NCBI GenBank assembly: GCA_942490535.1
Contig: CALNXQ010000005.1
Coordinates: 620,001 to 684,000, forward strand
Reading direction: 5' to 3'
DNA length: 64,000 nt
From: JAEINY01 sp942490535
GTDB lineage: Bacteria; Bacteroidota; Bacteroidia; Bacteroidales; Marinilabiliaceae
In this document: positions 46,552 to 55,981 of the stretch, piece by piece
Numbering within the stretch: the stretch's first letter is position 1
Layout: each line of letters starts with the position of its first letter
The notes under the pieces: generated by a model
What the model was told of the DNA's origin: nothing
The model's input: the letters and a program-made list of their open reading frames with translations, nothing else
Database searches by the model: none
Position numbers and translations under genes: made by a program

Positions 46552-47112
46552 GCATCAGGTAAGAATTCACAGTTCATAAGCAGATTCCGCGTAGCGGATG
46601 AAGTGTCGTAGAATGCGGTGTTGCAAATTGGATCTTTTACCCCTTCGGGGTCATGCATTCGTGTTAATTGGCGCCATTTGCGGTTAAATAATCCGTGATA
46701 ATCTGAGTTATCTGTGGACAAGTATATCAAAATAACACGCCACCCATCCCATTCACGGGCGGCGCATGGGAACCTCTGCTGCCAACCACCTTCTGATTGC
46801 GCCTCTTCTTTCATCACTTATTGTCCCGGGGTTCCACCCCGGGCTATTCTTATTTTACCCCTTCGGGGTCATGCATTCGCGTTAATTGGCGCCATTTGCG
46901 GTTGAAAAAACTGTGATAATCAGAGTAATCTGTGGATCCTTTTGTCCGAAGTACAGGGGACATAGACTGATGTAGCCCACTTGCTAAATACACCTTTGCA
47001 ATAACCCTCTTGTGATTTTAATCATCATCCTCACATCCCATTAACCATCTTAACATTTACTATCTTGCACCATAAAATATAAAATTCATTTTAAACCATA
47101 TTCTGGAAAATT
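46552..47112. repeat. Repeat-filled intergenic region
   Basis: No gene. An 84-bp direct repeat occurs at 46635-46718 and 46853-46936, differing at about seven positions; both begin TTTTACCCCTTCGGGGTCAT. Between the copies lies the hairpin CCCGGGG/CCCCGGG (46825-46843). The last 150 bp before the M3 peptidase are AT-rich and probably hold its promoter (TATCTTGC near 47,060 is a weak -7 candidate). Confidence 0.7.
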
Positions 47113-49152
47113 ATGAAATCACTCTATTATCTAATTGTAATGGCTCTCGTTTTAGGTTGCAACGAAGGGAGTATCCCTTCAAAGAATCCGTTTCTGACCG
47201 AATTAAATGCGCCGGTTGATTACGCCAATGTATCGGCCAATGACATCAAGGAATATGCCGATATCACCCTGAATCAGGCTTCCCAGGCCTTCGAAAAAAT
47301 CAGGCAAACAGAAGCCCCGACTTTCAATTCGGTCTTTGCCGCCATGGATGACATCATCAATGCGATGAACATCGCCTCCAACAATTGTTTTATGATGTAT
47401 TGGGTATCACCCGATTCCCTGTCGCGCGCCAATGGCCTGGCAGCCTATCAATTGCTGGATTCGTTATCCACCGCCGTCTATTCCGACAAAGCCCTGTTCA
47501 ACCAAATGGTGCGGGTGAAAGCTTCGGATGAATATGCACAATTGAAAGAAAACCGCCAACGCCTGGTGGATGACCTGATCCTAAGCTTCGAGCAATCGGG
47601 GGTGAACCTGGAAACAGATAAACGGGAGCAATACCTGGCACTGACCAAAGAAATCAGCCAGCATACGTCGGATTACTCCAATAACATGAACAGTGCGGCC
47701 GAGGTGTTGGTGCTGGATGAAGCCGGCGCCGAAGGACTGCCTGAGAACTTTAAGAACACTTACCGGGTGGCTGAAAACCGTTACGAAATACCCGTGATGA
47801 ATGCCACCAACGGACCCGTGATGAGTAATGCTCAAGTGGAAGCAACCCGTAAAGCGTATTATTTGAAGTTTACCAACCGGGCCGCCGACACCAACCTGGC
47901 CATTCTGGATCAGTTGGTGCAAAAACGTCATGCCCTGGCCAACATCATGGGATACGAGAGCTATGCCACCTATAACCTCTATCCTAAAATGGCCAAAGAT
48001 CCCCAAACGGTCTGGGCCTTTATCAACGACCTGGCCGACCGCGCCAAAGGGAAAGCCAAAACAGACGTGGCCGTGTTGAGTTCGTTAAAAAAGAAAGAGG
48101 GCCATACAAGTCCTTTACAAGTATGGGACATCTCCTACTACACCAATCAAATCTTAAAAACCCAATACCAGGTAGACCACGAAGCCCTCAGAGCTTACCT
48201 GCCCATTGAACAGTGTCTGAAAGGGGTGCTGGACATCTATTCCGAGTTATTCAACCTGACATTCACCAAAGTAGCCGACGCATCGGTGTGGCATGAAGAT
48301 GTGGACATGTATGAAGTCTTTGAAGGAGAACAGTTAGTCGGCCGTTTCTACTTAGACCTCTTCCCAAGACCCAACAAAGAATCCTGGTTTTATGGCGTTG
48401 GCTTAAAAGCCGGTAAAATGACGGAAGCAGGACTCGAAGTACCCACTAACATGCTGCTGGGTAACTTTACCAGTCCCACCGAGACCTTGCCATCCCTGTT
48501 GAGCTTTAAAGAACTCAATACCTTGTTTCACGAGTTTGGCCACATCATTGATGGATTGACCTATACCGGTGAATTTGCCTTGCAAGCCAGTTCGAAGACC
48601 GACTTCATTGAGTCCATGTCCCAGATTTTTGAGAACTGGACCATGAATTATGAGATGCTTAGCTCCTTTGCCAAACATTACGAAACGGGTGAAGTACTCC
48701 CCAAAGAGTTGTTCGACAACATGGTGAAAGCTAAAAATGTATCCTCCGGGTATTACGCACTGTCGTCGCTGCGCAACTGTTTTTACGACATGAACCTCTA
48801 CGATAAATACAATCCCGGGGAAGCTCTGGATACCGATGAGCTGTGGAAAAAGATTGATGCCGAGATGGGCGTCATGTCCATCTATGTGGACGGCACCCAT
48901 CCCCAGGCCAGCTGGATTCACATCAACACACACCCGGTGTATTACTACGGCTATTTATGGTCTGAAGTCTATGCCCAGGACATGTTTACCGAATTTGAGA
49001 AAAATGGCCTCACCGATCCCGCTACCGGCAAACGCTTTCGGGAACTGATTCTGGCCAACGGTCAGCAAAAGGATATCATGGCTGCTGTGGAGACCTTCTT
49101 GGGTCGTCCGTCCAACAATGAAGCCTACATTAAGAGTCTGGGATTGAATTAA
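47113..49152 (+). CDS. M3-family metallopeptidase lipoprotein (peptidyl-dipeptidase Dcp-like)
   Basis: 679 residues. Lipobox LVLGC ends the signal peptide at cysteine 16, so it is anchored in the envelope. Zinc-binding HEFGH is in NTLFHEFGHIIDGL with the third ligand downstream in FIESMSQIFENW. The C-terminal YVDGTHPQASWIHINTHPVYYYGYLW is the usual M3 end. Expected to trim dipeptides or oligopeptides in the periplasm. It is followed by a good terminator. Confidence 0.93.
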   Translation: MKSLYYLIVMALVLGCNEGSIPSKNPFLTELNAPVDYANVSANDIKEYADITLNQASQAFEKIRQTEAPTFNSVFAAMDDIINAMNIASNNCFMMYWVSPDSLSRANGLAAYQLLDSLSTAVYSDKALFNQMVRVKASDEYAQLKENRQRLVDDLILSFEQSGVNLETDKREQYLALTKEISQHTSDYSNNMNSAAEVLVLDEAGAEGLPENFKNTYRVAENRYEIPVMNATNGPVMSNAQVEATRKAYYLKFTNRAADTNLAILDQLVQKRHALANIMGYESYATYNLYPKMAKDPQTVWAFINDLADRAKGKAKTDVAVLSSLKKKEGHTSPLQVWDISYYTNQILKTQYQVDHEALRAYLPIEQCLKGVLDIYSELFNLTFTKVADASVWHEDVDMYEVFEGEQLVGRFYLDLFPRPNKESWFYGVGLKAGKMTEAGLEVPTNMLLGNFTSPTETLPSLLSFKELNTLFHEFGHIIDGLTYTGEFALQASSKTDFIESMSQIFENWTMNYEMLSSFAKHYETGEVLPKELFDNMVKAKNVSSGYYALSSLRNCFYDMNLYDKYNPGEALDTDELWKKIDAEMGVMSIYVDGTHPQASWIHINTHPVYYYGYLWSEVYAQDMFTEFEKNGLTDPATGKRFRELILANGQQKDIMAAVETFLGRPSNNEAYIKSLGLN

Positions 49153-49170
49153 TCCATTCACAATAAAGTG

Positions 49171-49206
49171 ATCCGTCAGGGGTGATATGCCCCTGGCGGA
49201 TTCTTA
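49171..49206 (+). terminator. Terminator after the M3 peptidase gene
   Basis: ATCCGTCAGGGG pairs with CCCCTGGCGGAT (one G-T) around TGATATG; TTCTTA follows. Confidence 0.75.
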
Positions 49207-49765
49207 TTTACAGACCATCTTCCCATTGACCTACTGACCCAATGAGGTTTCTCCGGGAGATGAGTAGTTAGTATTGAAAATTGAACTTCACAGGCGTTCT
49301 TTCATCTTGCAACACCCCAGGTTTTTACTGGTGTTTATCCCGGCCTGCGGCAGTTATTTGATGCTTATGGGATCCATTTCATCAAGAAAGGGCCATTCCT
49401 TTTCAGGCATATACTGTTTAATATCACCAACCACGAAGTGGTGATACAATAATGGCCCGGGGTGATAACCCGGGGATGATGATGGGATAATAGCACAGCC
49501 CGGAAGCGGGTTGAATTCTAATGGAACTGGAATAAATCGACGCATCTCCCGGATGAACCTAAAAATAAATGGTTATCTCACCGGACTTGCCCCCTTCGGC
49601 AGGACCAGGTGAGGACTGATTCCGGGCCATCAGGTTGACCTTGGAAAACCGATGGCTCAGCGGCCTTGAAAAAAAACTAACAATTATCCAAAATCTTATT
49701 GATTATTAAATTTTTACTTCTTAACTTTTATTATACGTTATCATTACCCATAAAACGATCATATT
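49207..49765. repeat. Intergenic region with inverted dispersed element R3
   Basis: The element at about 49,395-49,560 is the reverse-oriented counterpart of R2: CCAC/GTGG (49431-49441), CCCGGGG...CCCGGGG (49456-49475), CAGCCC/GGGTTG (49496-49513), GAATTCTAATGGAACTGG and TCTCCCGGATGAACC. The hairpin stems differ from R2 but keep pairing. The rest shows no gene; the final 80 bp are AT-rich and likely carry the promoter of the next gene. Confidence 0.6.
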
Positions 49766-50335
49766 ATGGCCAAAGTAAGGTCTAATATATTCACCAAAGG
49801 CCTCAGTGGGACTGTTGGTGGTTCTATGGTGTTTCGCAGTTATGGCGAGGAAACGGTAGTTGCCGTAGCCCCCACTATAACCAGGGAACCAACGGATAAA
49901 CAAAAAGTAGTTCGCGAACGCTTCTTGCTGGCTACCATCTATGCCAAAGCGGCATTGAAGGATGACAGCATACGGGAACAGTATCAGAACAAAGCTGATA
50001 CCACCCATGCTAAGAACAGCTACCTGGTAGCTGTGACCGACTTTTTCCATGCACCTGAAATCAATGAGATTAACCTCAGTGAATACACGGGTGCTGTAGG
50101 AAGTATAATTAAAGTGCGTGCCTACGATGATTTTAAGGTGGATGCCGTGAAGGTGGAAATCTATAATCCCGAAGGCACATTGGTGGAGCAGGGTACTGCC
50201 CTGCCAATGGAAACCGGATTACACTGGTTGTATACCGCTACCCAGGATAATCCACAGGTCACCGGCTCGCGCGTTGTGATTAAAGCAACCGACCTGCCGG
50301 GTAATATTGCAGAAGATGAAAGACTATTAAATTAA
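49766..50335 (+). CDS. Hypothetical protein of the DUF6266-like type
   Basis: 189 residues, no signal peptide. The N terminus NIFTKGLSGTVGGSMVFRSYG and the following EPTDKQKVVRERFLLA resemble the second gene at 50751 and the general pattern of DUF6266-like Bacteroidota proteins (short basic start, a G-x-x-G core, then T-x-x-Q and an R-rich helix). Function unknown. The C-terminal part (ITKVRAYDDFKVDAVKVE-like) is beta-rich. A terminator follows. Confidence 0.65.
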   Translation: MAKVRSNIFTKGLSGTVGGSMVFRSYGEETVVAVAPTITREPTDKQKVVRERFLLATIYAKAALKDDSIREQYQNKADTTHAKNSYLVAVTDFFHAPEINEINLSEYTGAVGSIIKVRAYDDFKVDAVKVEIYNPEGTLVEQGTALPMETGLHWLYTATQDNPQVTGSRVVIKATDLPGNIAEDERLLN

Positions 50336-50366
50336 ATTTGTTTAACCCGGGTAATGGTAATGAGCG

Positions 50367-50396
50367 CCCCGACATGGTCACATGTCGGGGTATTTT
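50367..50396 (+). terminator. Terminator after the first DUF6266-like gene
   Basis: CCCCGACATG and CATGTCGGGG pair perfectly around a GTCA loop, followed by TATTTTT. Confidence 0.85.
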
Positions 50397-50750
50397 TGTG
50401 CCCTGTTGCAACACCCTGAACATCCGCCGGCACCGCCTGCCCCTACGCCTGTTCCGATAGATCCCTCTCCCATTCTTCAATATGGCCGGTCCGGCCGGGC
50501 CTCTCCGCATCTGGCAGGCCTCTCCCTGTCTGCCAATGCCGGGTTAAAGTTGCATCAAAGTCGGGTCAAAGTCGGGTTAAAGTGCACTTAAGCCCTATTT
50601 GACTTGACTTTAACAAGAGTAATGTATAACTTACATAAACATTACCATTACAGCAACTCTATCGCATAATGCATAGCACATTGTTTACTGACTATAACCG
50701 GAAACCGAAGTACCTATAACCTGAGACTTGTAACCTGAAGCCCCTAACCT
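50397..50750. repeat. GC-rich gap with four degenerate 11-bp repeats
   Basis: GGGTTAAAGTT, GCATCAAAGTC, GGGTCAAAGTC and GGGTTAAAGTG follow head to tail at 50541-50584. Eleven bp is close to one helical turn, as for a protein-binding row. The rest has no gene. Confidence 0.6.
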
Positions 50751-51383
50751 ATGCCCCGCACTAAAAACCGACTCCTCCGGGATTTCTCCGGCACCATCGA
50801 CGATCTGATTTTTTACCAGGTCGATGGCCACACCTACGTACGCACCCGCCCGGTAGCCTACCGCGACCGGCAATCGCCCGCCCAACTGACCCAACGGCAG
50901 CGGCTGAAGGTGGTCAACCGCTTCCTGGCGCCCTTCAAAAAAGTATTGCGCCAGACCTTTAAGCTGAGCGGCAGCGAAGGCCAGGCCTACCAAAATGCAT
51001 CGTCCTATAACCTGAAACATGGCCTCACGGGTACCTATCCGGCGCAGGCCATTGATAAAAGCCAGGCGCGCCTGAGCATGGGCCCCATCGGCTTACCGGC
51101 ACAGGTCACCATCCAACGGGTCAGCCAGGGCTTCCTCATGGAGTGGGATACGGCGCTCACCCATGCACACAGCGCCCCCGACGATACCTTTATCTTCTTT
51201 GCCACCCATCCCTATTACGACCAGGGCTACTACCACATGACCGGCGTACGGCGTCACCAGGGCCGCTTTCTCTGGGACAGCAACTTGTTTGAGGGGCACT
51301 GCCCGCCCGATGTGTGGATCGCCTTCCGCAATGCGGCCGAGACGGCGGTGAGCGAGAGTTGGTATGTGGCGCTGGATGGGTAA
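50751..51383 (+). CDS. Hypothetical protein, paralogue-like partner of the 49766 gene
   Basis: 210 residues. LLRDFSGTIDDLIFYQVDGHTYVRTRP followed by SPAQLTQRQRLKVVNRFLAP has the same plan as the gene at 49766 and fits DUF6266-like proteins more closely. The C-terminal half is beta-rich and aromatic (FFATHPYYDQGYYHM). No signal peptide. Function unknown. High GC for the window. Confidence 0.65.
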   Translation: MPRTKNRLLRDFSGTIDDLIFYQVDGHTYVRTRPVAYRDRQSPAQLTQRQRLKVVNRFLAPFKKVLRQTFKLSGSEGQAYQNASSYNLKHGLTGTYPAQAIDKSQARLSMGPIGLPAQVTIQRVSQGFLMEWDTALTHAHSAPDDTFIFFATHPYYDQGYYHMTGVRRHQGRFLWDSNLFEGHCPPDVWIAFRNAAETAVSESWYVALDG

Positions 51384-52018
51384 AGTGCCGTGGTTGACCA
51401 CCGTATATGGAAAAAAACGCCTGCAAAGGATTACTTTGAGGCTATCTTCCCGGAGCAATACTTCGACCGCTCTCATCGCGAAAACAAAAGCCGTATGAAA
51501 TTCAGAAGTTTCAGCATCCACCTGGCATTCTATTTGAATCAGACGCCATTCTAAAGCAGTGGAGAAATAATCATCGTGCAGGCTTGTGCCTTAAGCCCCA
51601 GGCAAACACATTTAAACCACATTCGTGGTTTTTATAAATCCTGAAGGAATTTAACGTGAATAGCCCTTTAGAAAGTGCAGTGGGGAATTGCACCTAACCA
51701 GGTGCCAGTGTTGATACATTACGATAAGAGCCGGTGAAACCAAAATAAAGTGCTAATTATTATCATCGTCCCTTACTTTTGCCGAAAATGGATATTTTTT
51801 TTGCCGGGTAAAAGGTATTTTTAGCGGCAGTAGCAAAAACAAGACCAACCATGACCGAGACCAAACAAATAGACAAATAACATAATAGGTGTTCATAAAT
51901 CACCTATTTGGTGTTTTATAGACACCTTCAACCAGATACAAATGAAATGTATAGACCATGGTCTATTCAAAAACGTTACCTGCAAGCTTAAAGACGCATA
52001 CTACATAAAACTAACAAT
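51384..52018. repeat. Boundary region with hairpins, a truncated ORF and a palindrome
   Basis: Hairpins AAACCAC/GTGGTTT (51615-51632) and GCACCT/AGGTGC (51690-51705) belong to the dispersed palindromic family. ATG 51851 opens a frame of only nine codons (TAA 51878). AATAGGTG/CACCTATT (51884-51908) and the 16-bp perfect palindrome ATAGACCATGGTCTAT (51951-51966) follow. Base composition turns AT-rich here. The core GTTACCTGC at 51975-51983 is the left edge of the cassette array. Confidence 0.6.
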
Positions 52019-54037
52019 ATGAAATTACATAAAGCAAGAGTACAAAATTATCGGAGTATTATTGATACTGGAGAATTTGAGATTGAAGCATTGAAAACTA
52101 TCATGGTAGGACCCAATGAAGCTGGTAAAACAGTTATTCTTCAAGCACTTCAACAATTAAATAAACCATCTGATATTAGTGGTTTTGATACTTTACGTGA
52201 TTATCCACGTTCTTTGTATAATGACATTTCCACTAAAAAAGTTGACCCAAGCGATGTTACTGTTGTAACGGGATATTTTCAACTTGATAAAGAGGATATT
52301 GAATTATTGCCAATTGAATTTAAAGATTGTGTCTACATCAAGTATACCAACATTGATAATAAGAAATATCACAAATTAGAAAACGCTCCATCTAAAATCT
52401 ACTTTAAAGATGTAAAGAATGATTTTGCTCGTCTGGTTGCTCATTTAGATAAGCAGTATATAATTGACAACCCAGAGGACGAAACAAAAAAACCGAGTGT
52501 CTTATATGGTGAAATTACTTCTGGATGGTCTGAATACAAATTAATTTCTGATGATATTACCATAAAATTAAAAACATTTTTAGATTCTCATTTTGCACTT
52601 ATTGATGAAGAGAATATAAAAGAAGAAGAGCGTCATGAGAAATTACTCAAGCAAATTTGTTTTAATGAAAAAATTAATGAGGTTTTAGAAATTCTTAGTT
52701 CAAGAACCCCTGTGTTTATACTTTTTAATAATTACTTTAAAGTAAAACCATCCATTCATCTTGAACACCTTGCTCAAAGAACTGAAAAAAATATTTTAGA
52801 TGATGAATATTACGATTATGGGAATTTATGTTTACTAAAGCTTTTAGGGTTTACTGCGAGAGAACTTGCAAACTTGGGAAATACTCAAAGTCCTAATATT
52901 AATGACACTAAAGCTTTGAGAGAATATAAAGACAAACTTGATAGTCGAAGTTATCAATTAAATGCTGCTAGTGTAAGACTTTCAGATGAAATTAGGACTG
53001 TTTGGATGCCAAATCCAGATAGACCAGAGGCTGATAAATTAAAAGTTACTGCAGATGGTCAATATCTTAAAGTTGTTGTTGAAGATGATTTGGGTGTGGA
53101 TATTGAACTCGACCAACGCTCAGAAGGTTTTCAATGGCTTGTTTCTTTTTTTGTTGTGTTCTTTGCTGAAGCGATGGATAAACATAAAAATGCAATACTA
53201 TTATTAGATGAACCAGGCATGAGTTTACATGGTTTAAAACAAAGAGATTTTAGAGGCACAATTTCAAGACTTGCAGAAAAAAACCAAACAATTTATACCA
53301 CTCATTCACCATTCTTAGTAGGACCAGATGAATTGGATATAGTTAAGGTTGTTGAATTAAAAAGCAGAAGAGAAGGAACAAAAGTACATACCACAATTTC
53401 ATCAAGCGACCCAGCTGGATTATTACCTTTACAAGAGGCTTTCGGTTATGATTTGGCACAAAGTCTTTTTACTCAGAAGCGTAATTTGATTTTAGAAGGC
53501 ATAACAGATTACTGGTACTTAGAAGCTACTTCTCAATTACTTAAAGAGGCTAAAATTGAAAAATTGAATGATAAAATAGCTTTAGTTTTTGCAAATTCTG
53601 CAGGAAAGGTTGTTTATTATGCAACAATTCTTTTTGCTCATAATTTAAAAGTTGCAGCACTTTTAGACTCTGATGCTGCAGGAGACCAAGCTGCTCAACA
53701 AGAGAATTTAGTTCATACATTAGGTAATAAAAATATTCTTAGAACAAAGGATTTTACTAATGGCACTATTAAACCTGAGATTGAAGATTTGTTAAAAGAA
53801 ACTTTAATAGTAATAGCTAAGGACTTATATGGCAAGGATGTTACGTCAATAGCTACTTCTCAACCAAATCGTTCAATCATTGACATTTTCTCAAACGAAA
53901 TTTCTGATTTTTCTAAATATAAAATGGCAAAAGCATATGTGAAATGGTCTAGGAACAATAAAGCAAGCGATTTAACAGATGCCGAAATAGAGAATTGGAA
54001 AGGATTAATTCAGAAAGTAAATAAAGCCCTAAAATAA
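52019..54037 (+). CDS. OLD-family ATP-dependent nuclease
   Basis: 672 residues. ABC-type ATPase with Walker A GPNEAGKT at 31-38, Walker B AILLLDEPGMS at about 393-403 and THSPFLV as the H-loop. The C-terminal TOPRIM has LILEGITDYWYL with the glutamate at about 492 and ALLDSDAAGD at about 547. This is the layout of OLD nucleases used in phage defence. It is the first gene of cassette 1, AT-rich, with no promoter clearly seen. The next gene starts after a 1-bp gap. Confidence 0.87.
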   Translation: MKLHKARVQNYRSIIDTGEFEIEALKTIMVGPNEAGKTVILQALQQLNKPSDISGFDTLRDYPRSLYNDISTKKVDPSDVTVVTGYFQLDKEDIELLPIEFKDCVYIKYTNIDNKKYHKLENAPSKIYFKDVKNDFARLVAHLDKQYIIDNPEDETKKPSVLYGEITSGWSEYKLISDDITIKLKTFLDSHFALIDEENIKEEERHEKLLKQICFNEKINEVLEILSSRTPVFILFNNYFKVKPSIHLEHLAQRTEKNILDDEYYDYGNLCLLKLLGFTARELANLGNTQSPNINDTKALREYKDKLDSRSYQLNAASVRLSDEIRTVWMPNPDRPEADKLKVTADGQYLKVVVEDDLGVDIELDQRSEGFQWLVSFFVVFFAEAMDKHKNAILLLDEPGMSLHGLKQRDFRGTISRLAEKNQTIYTTHSPFLVGPDELDIVKVVELKSRREGTKVHTTISSSDPAGLLPLQEAFGYDLAQSLFTQKRNLILEGITDYWYLEATSQLLKEAKIEKLNDKIALVFANSAGKVVYYATILFAHNLKVAALLDSDAAGDQAAQQENLVHTLGNKNILRTKDFTNGTIKPEIEDLLKETLIVIAKDLYGKDVTSIATSQPNRSIIDIFSNEISDFSKYKMAKAYVKWSRNNKASDLTDAEIENWKGLIQKVNKALK

Positions 54038-54038
54038 T

Positions 54039-54530
54039 ATGTCAGAATTTTTTACGCCATCTATCGTTGCAGCTTTAACAGCTTTGGTTTTATCATTAAT
54101 AACTTTATTTCAGTTTTTTAGAAATCAAAGATTTCAACAAGAGCAACTAGATAAATCCAATAACAGAAACTTAACAGGGAAACTTTATGATTTAAGATTA
54201 GAATATTATCCTAAAGCTTTTGATATTACTGACAATATAATCAAAGAAAAAGGTAATAAATATGATTTGGAAAAGCTTAAAATTGCAAAAGAAGAACTTA
54301 TTAAATGGAAGTGTGGTGTAGTTAATATAATAATTTCGGTGGAGTGCCGTGATAGTTATTTTATTCTTAGAGATTTATTAATGAAAAATCCAGCAGAGCA
54401 AGATGCTTATTCTCAGAAACAAATTGAGAATATTGAAGAGGCAAAAAGAAATTTTAGAAAGGAATTAAGAAGAGATTTTGGATTTCTATATCGAGAAGAG
54501 AAAGAGAGACGAAATAAAGCCAGCAGGTAA
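54039..54530 (+). CDS. Small single-span membrane protein linked to the OLD nuclease
   Basis: 163 residues. An N-terminal membrane segment (about 8-28, VAALTALVLSLITLFQFF) is followed by a charged cytoplasmic region with helices, ending KASR. No family recognised. It starts 1 bp after the nuclease stop, so the two are almost certainly coupled. Its TAA (54528-54530) lies inside the attC-like core GCAGGTAAC. A membrane partner in an abortive or sensing defence is possible but unproven. Confidence 0.8.
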   Translation: MSEFFTPSIVAALTALVLSLITLFQFFRNQRFQQEQLDKSNNRNLTGKLYDLRLEYYPKAFDITDNIIKEKGNKYDLEKLKIAKEELIKWKCGVVNIIISVECRDSYFILRDLLMKNPAEQDAYSQKQIENIEEAKRNFRKELRRDFGFLYREEKERRNKASR

Positions 54531-54658
54531 CACGCGGTATAAAACATTGGGGTTTAAGTGGTTATGCAAACATTCTACCACGCATCAAGTTCGGTGTGCA
54601 ACTTGACAGGAAAGTAGCCCGCAATCCCCAACGATTTCATACCGCCATCGTTGGCACC
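54523..54658. repeat. attC-like site J1 (end of cassette 1)
   Basis: Core GCAGGTAAC (54523-54531), then arm GCGGTAT (54534-54540) to GGGG (54552), then the complementary arm 54626-54645, then core GTTGGCACC (54650-54658). The arms pair over about 19 bp with three mismatches. GCAGGTAAC is the reverse complement of GTTACCTGC at 51975-51983, just before cassette 1. Confidence 0.75.
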
Positions 54659-54676
54659 AATTAATACATTACACAC

Positions 54677-55816
54677 ATGGAAATTCATAAGTATAACATA
54701 TCTGACATTGAAGAGAAAGAATTATGGGAGGAAGCATGCGTAATCTTTGACACGTCATCAATATTAAATTTTTATGATTATTCAGAAGAAACAATTGATG
54801 ATATTGTCGGTACTATTTTCGATAAACTAAAAAATAGGCTTTGGATTCCTTTTAACGTCAGGTATGAGTATATAAACAATAGGCATAAACCAATAAACAG
54901 TGCCGTAAATAAATATGAAGGTTTGAAAAATAACCTGAAAAATATTACAAACAATTTCAATCAAATAGAAAATCAGTTAAAGTTTTCAGACAAACATCCA
55001 ATAGTAGATTCTGAATTAGTATCAAATTATAAAAAAGAATTAGATTTATTCAAAAGTAAGTTTGAAAAGGAGATTTCTCAAAAAATAAAAGAACTTAACA
55101 GCTATTCTGAGAATGATAAGATTCTTAATCTAATTAAAGAGTGGTTTATACTTGGAGCTCCAATGAAATATAGTCAAATAACCGAAATTATTAAAGAAGG
55201 AGAATTTCGTTATAGACATTCTATTCCACCTGGATATAAAGACGATAACAATAAAATTGGATTTCAAAAGTTCGGAGATTTAATAATCTGGAAACAAATA
55301 TTGGAATATGTTTCAGATAATAAGAAACCAGTATTATTTGTTGTTGATGATTTTAAGGAAGACTGGTGGGTACTTGATAAAAATCGAAAACCAATTTCAC
55401 CAAGACCTGAACTTATTGATGAAATAGAAGAGATTTCAGACCTGAAGTTTTGGATGTATTCGACACAAGAATTTATTGAAAAATCAAAAGTGTTTTTCAA
55501 TACTAATCTAAAGGATGATTCTATAGAGGAAATAAAGAGTGTTTATGTTTCAAAATTCAATAAATATGTAGCAGGTATTAAAATATCAGCTAATAGAGAA
55601 GAAGAAGAACCATGGAGACTTCAACGATTACGAGATGTAGTTGAGTTTATAAAGAAAAACTCTGAAGTAGTTGGATTAAAGGAATTAAGAGACCATAAAG
55701 GAATCCTTACTGTTACATGGGAAATTGAACCTCATGCAGCAGATAAAGCCTTGCTAGAACTAGCATGGATTCAAGAAGGAGAAATCGAAGATAATGTAAA
55801 CCATACAATTGAATAA
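54677..55816 (+). CDS. PIN-like (PIN_8/DUF4935) domain protein
   Basis: 379 residues. VIFDTSSILNFYDYS holds the first acidic residue; SIPPGYKDDNNKIGF, KFGDLIIWKQIL and VLFVVDDFKEDWW give the remaining acidic set typical of DUF4935-type PIN-like proteins, probable ribonucleases or DNases. It is the sole gene of cassette 2 and AT-rich. Such PIN-like genes often sit in defence islands. Toxicity, target and partner are unknown. Confidence 0.75.
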   Translation: MEIHKYNISDIEEKELWEEACVIFDTSSILNFYDYSEETIDDIVGTIFDKLKNRLWIPFNVRYEYINNRHKPINSAVNKYEGLKNNLKNITNNFNQIENQLKFSDKHPIVDSELVSNYKKELDLFKSKFEKEISQKIKELNSYSENDKILNLIKEWFILGAPMKYSQITEIIKEGEFRYRHSIPPGYKDDNNKIGFQKFGDLIIWKQILEYVSDNKKPVLFVVDDFKEDWWVLDKNRKPISPRPELIDEIEEISDLKFWMYSTQEFIEKSKVFFNTNLKDDSIEEIKSVYVSKFNKYVAGIKISANREEEEPWRLQRLRDVVEFIKKNSEVVGLKELRDHKGILTVTWEIEPHAADKALLELAWIQEGEIEDNVNHTIE

Positions 55817-55817
55817 C

Positions 55818-55960
55818 TGGTGCCAACAAGCCATCATAAAGTAGCCCTGGCTTTGGTGGGGATTGGGAGTTTTGCTCCCGCGCGAGCCTTAGCACAAACA
55901 AGAAAGCGAATATACCACACGTAAATCGGGCCACTTCATATGGCCGAACCGTTGTATGCC
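55818..55960. repeat. attC-like site J2 (end of cassette 2)
   Basis: Core TGGTGCCAAC (55818-55827), arm GCCATCATAAAGTAGCCC (55830-55847), opposite arm GGGCCACTTCATATGGC (55928-55944), core GTTGTATGCC (55951-55960). TGGTGCCAAC is the reverse complement of GTTGGCACCA at 54650-54659, just before cassette 2. Confidence 0.78.
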
Positions 55961-55981
55961 ATATAAAAAAGATTAGTACCC

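Noticed and set aside
50541..50584. CRISPR repeats
   Set aside because: 11-bp units without spacers and no cas genes.
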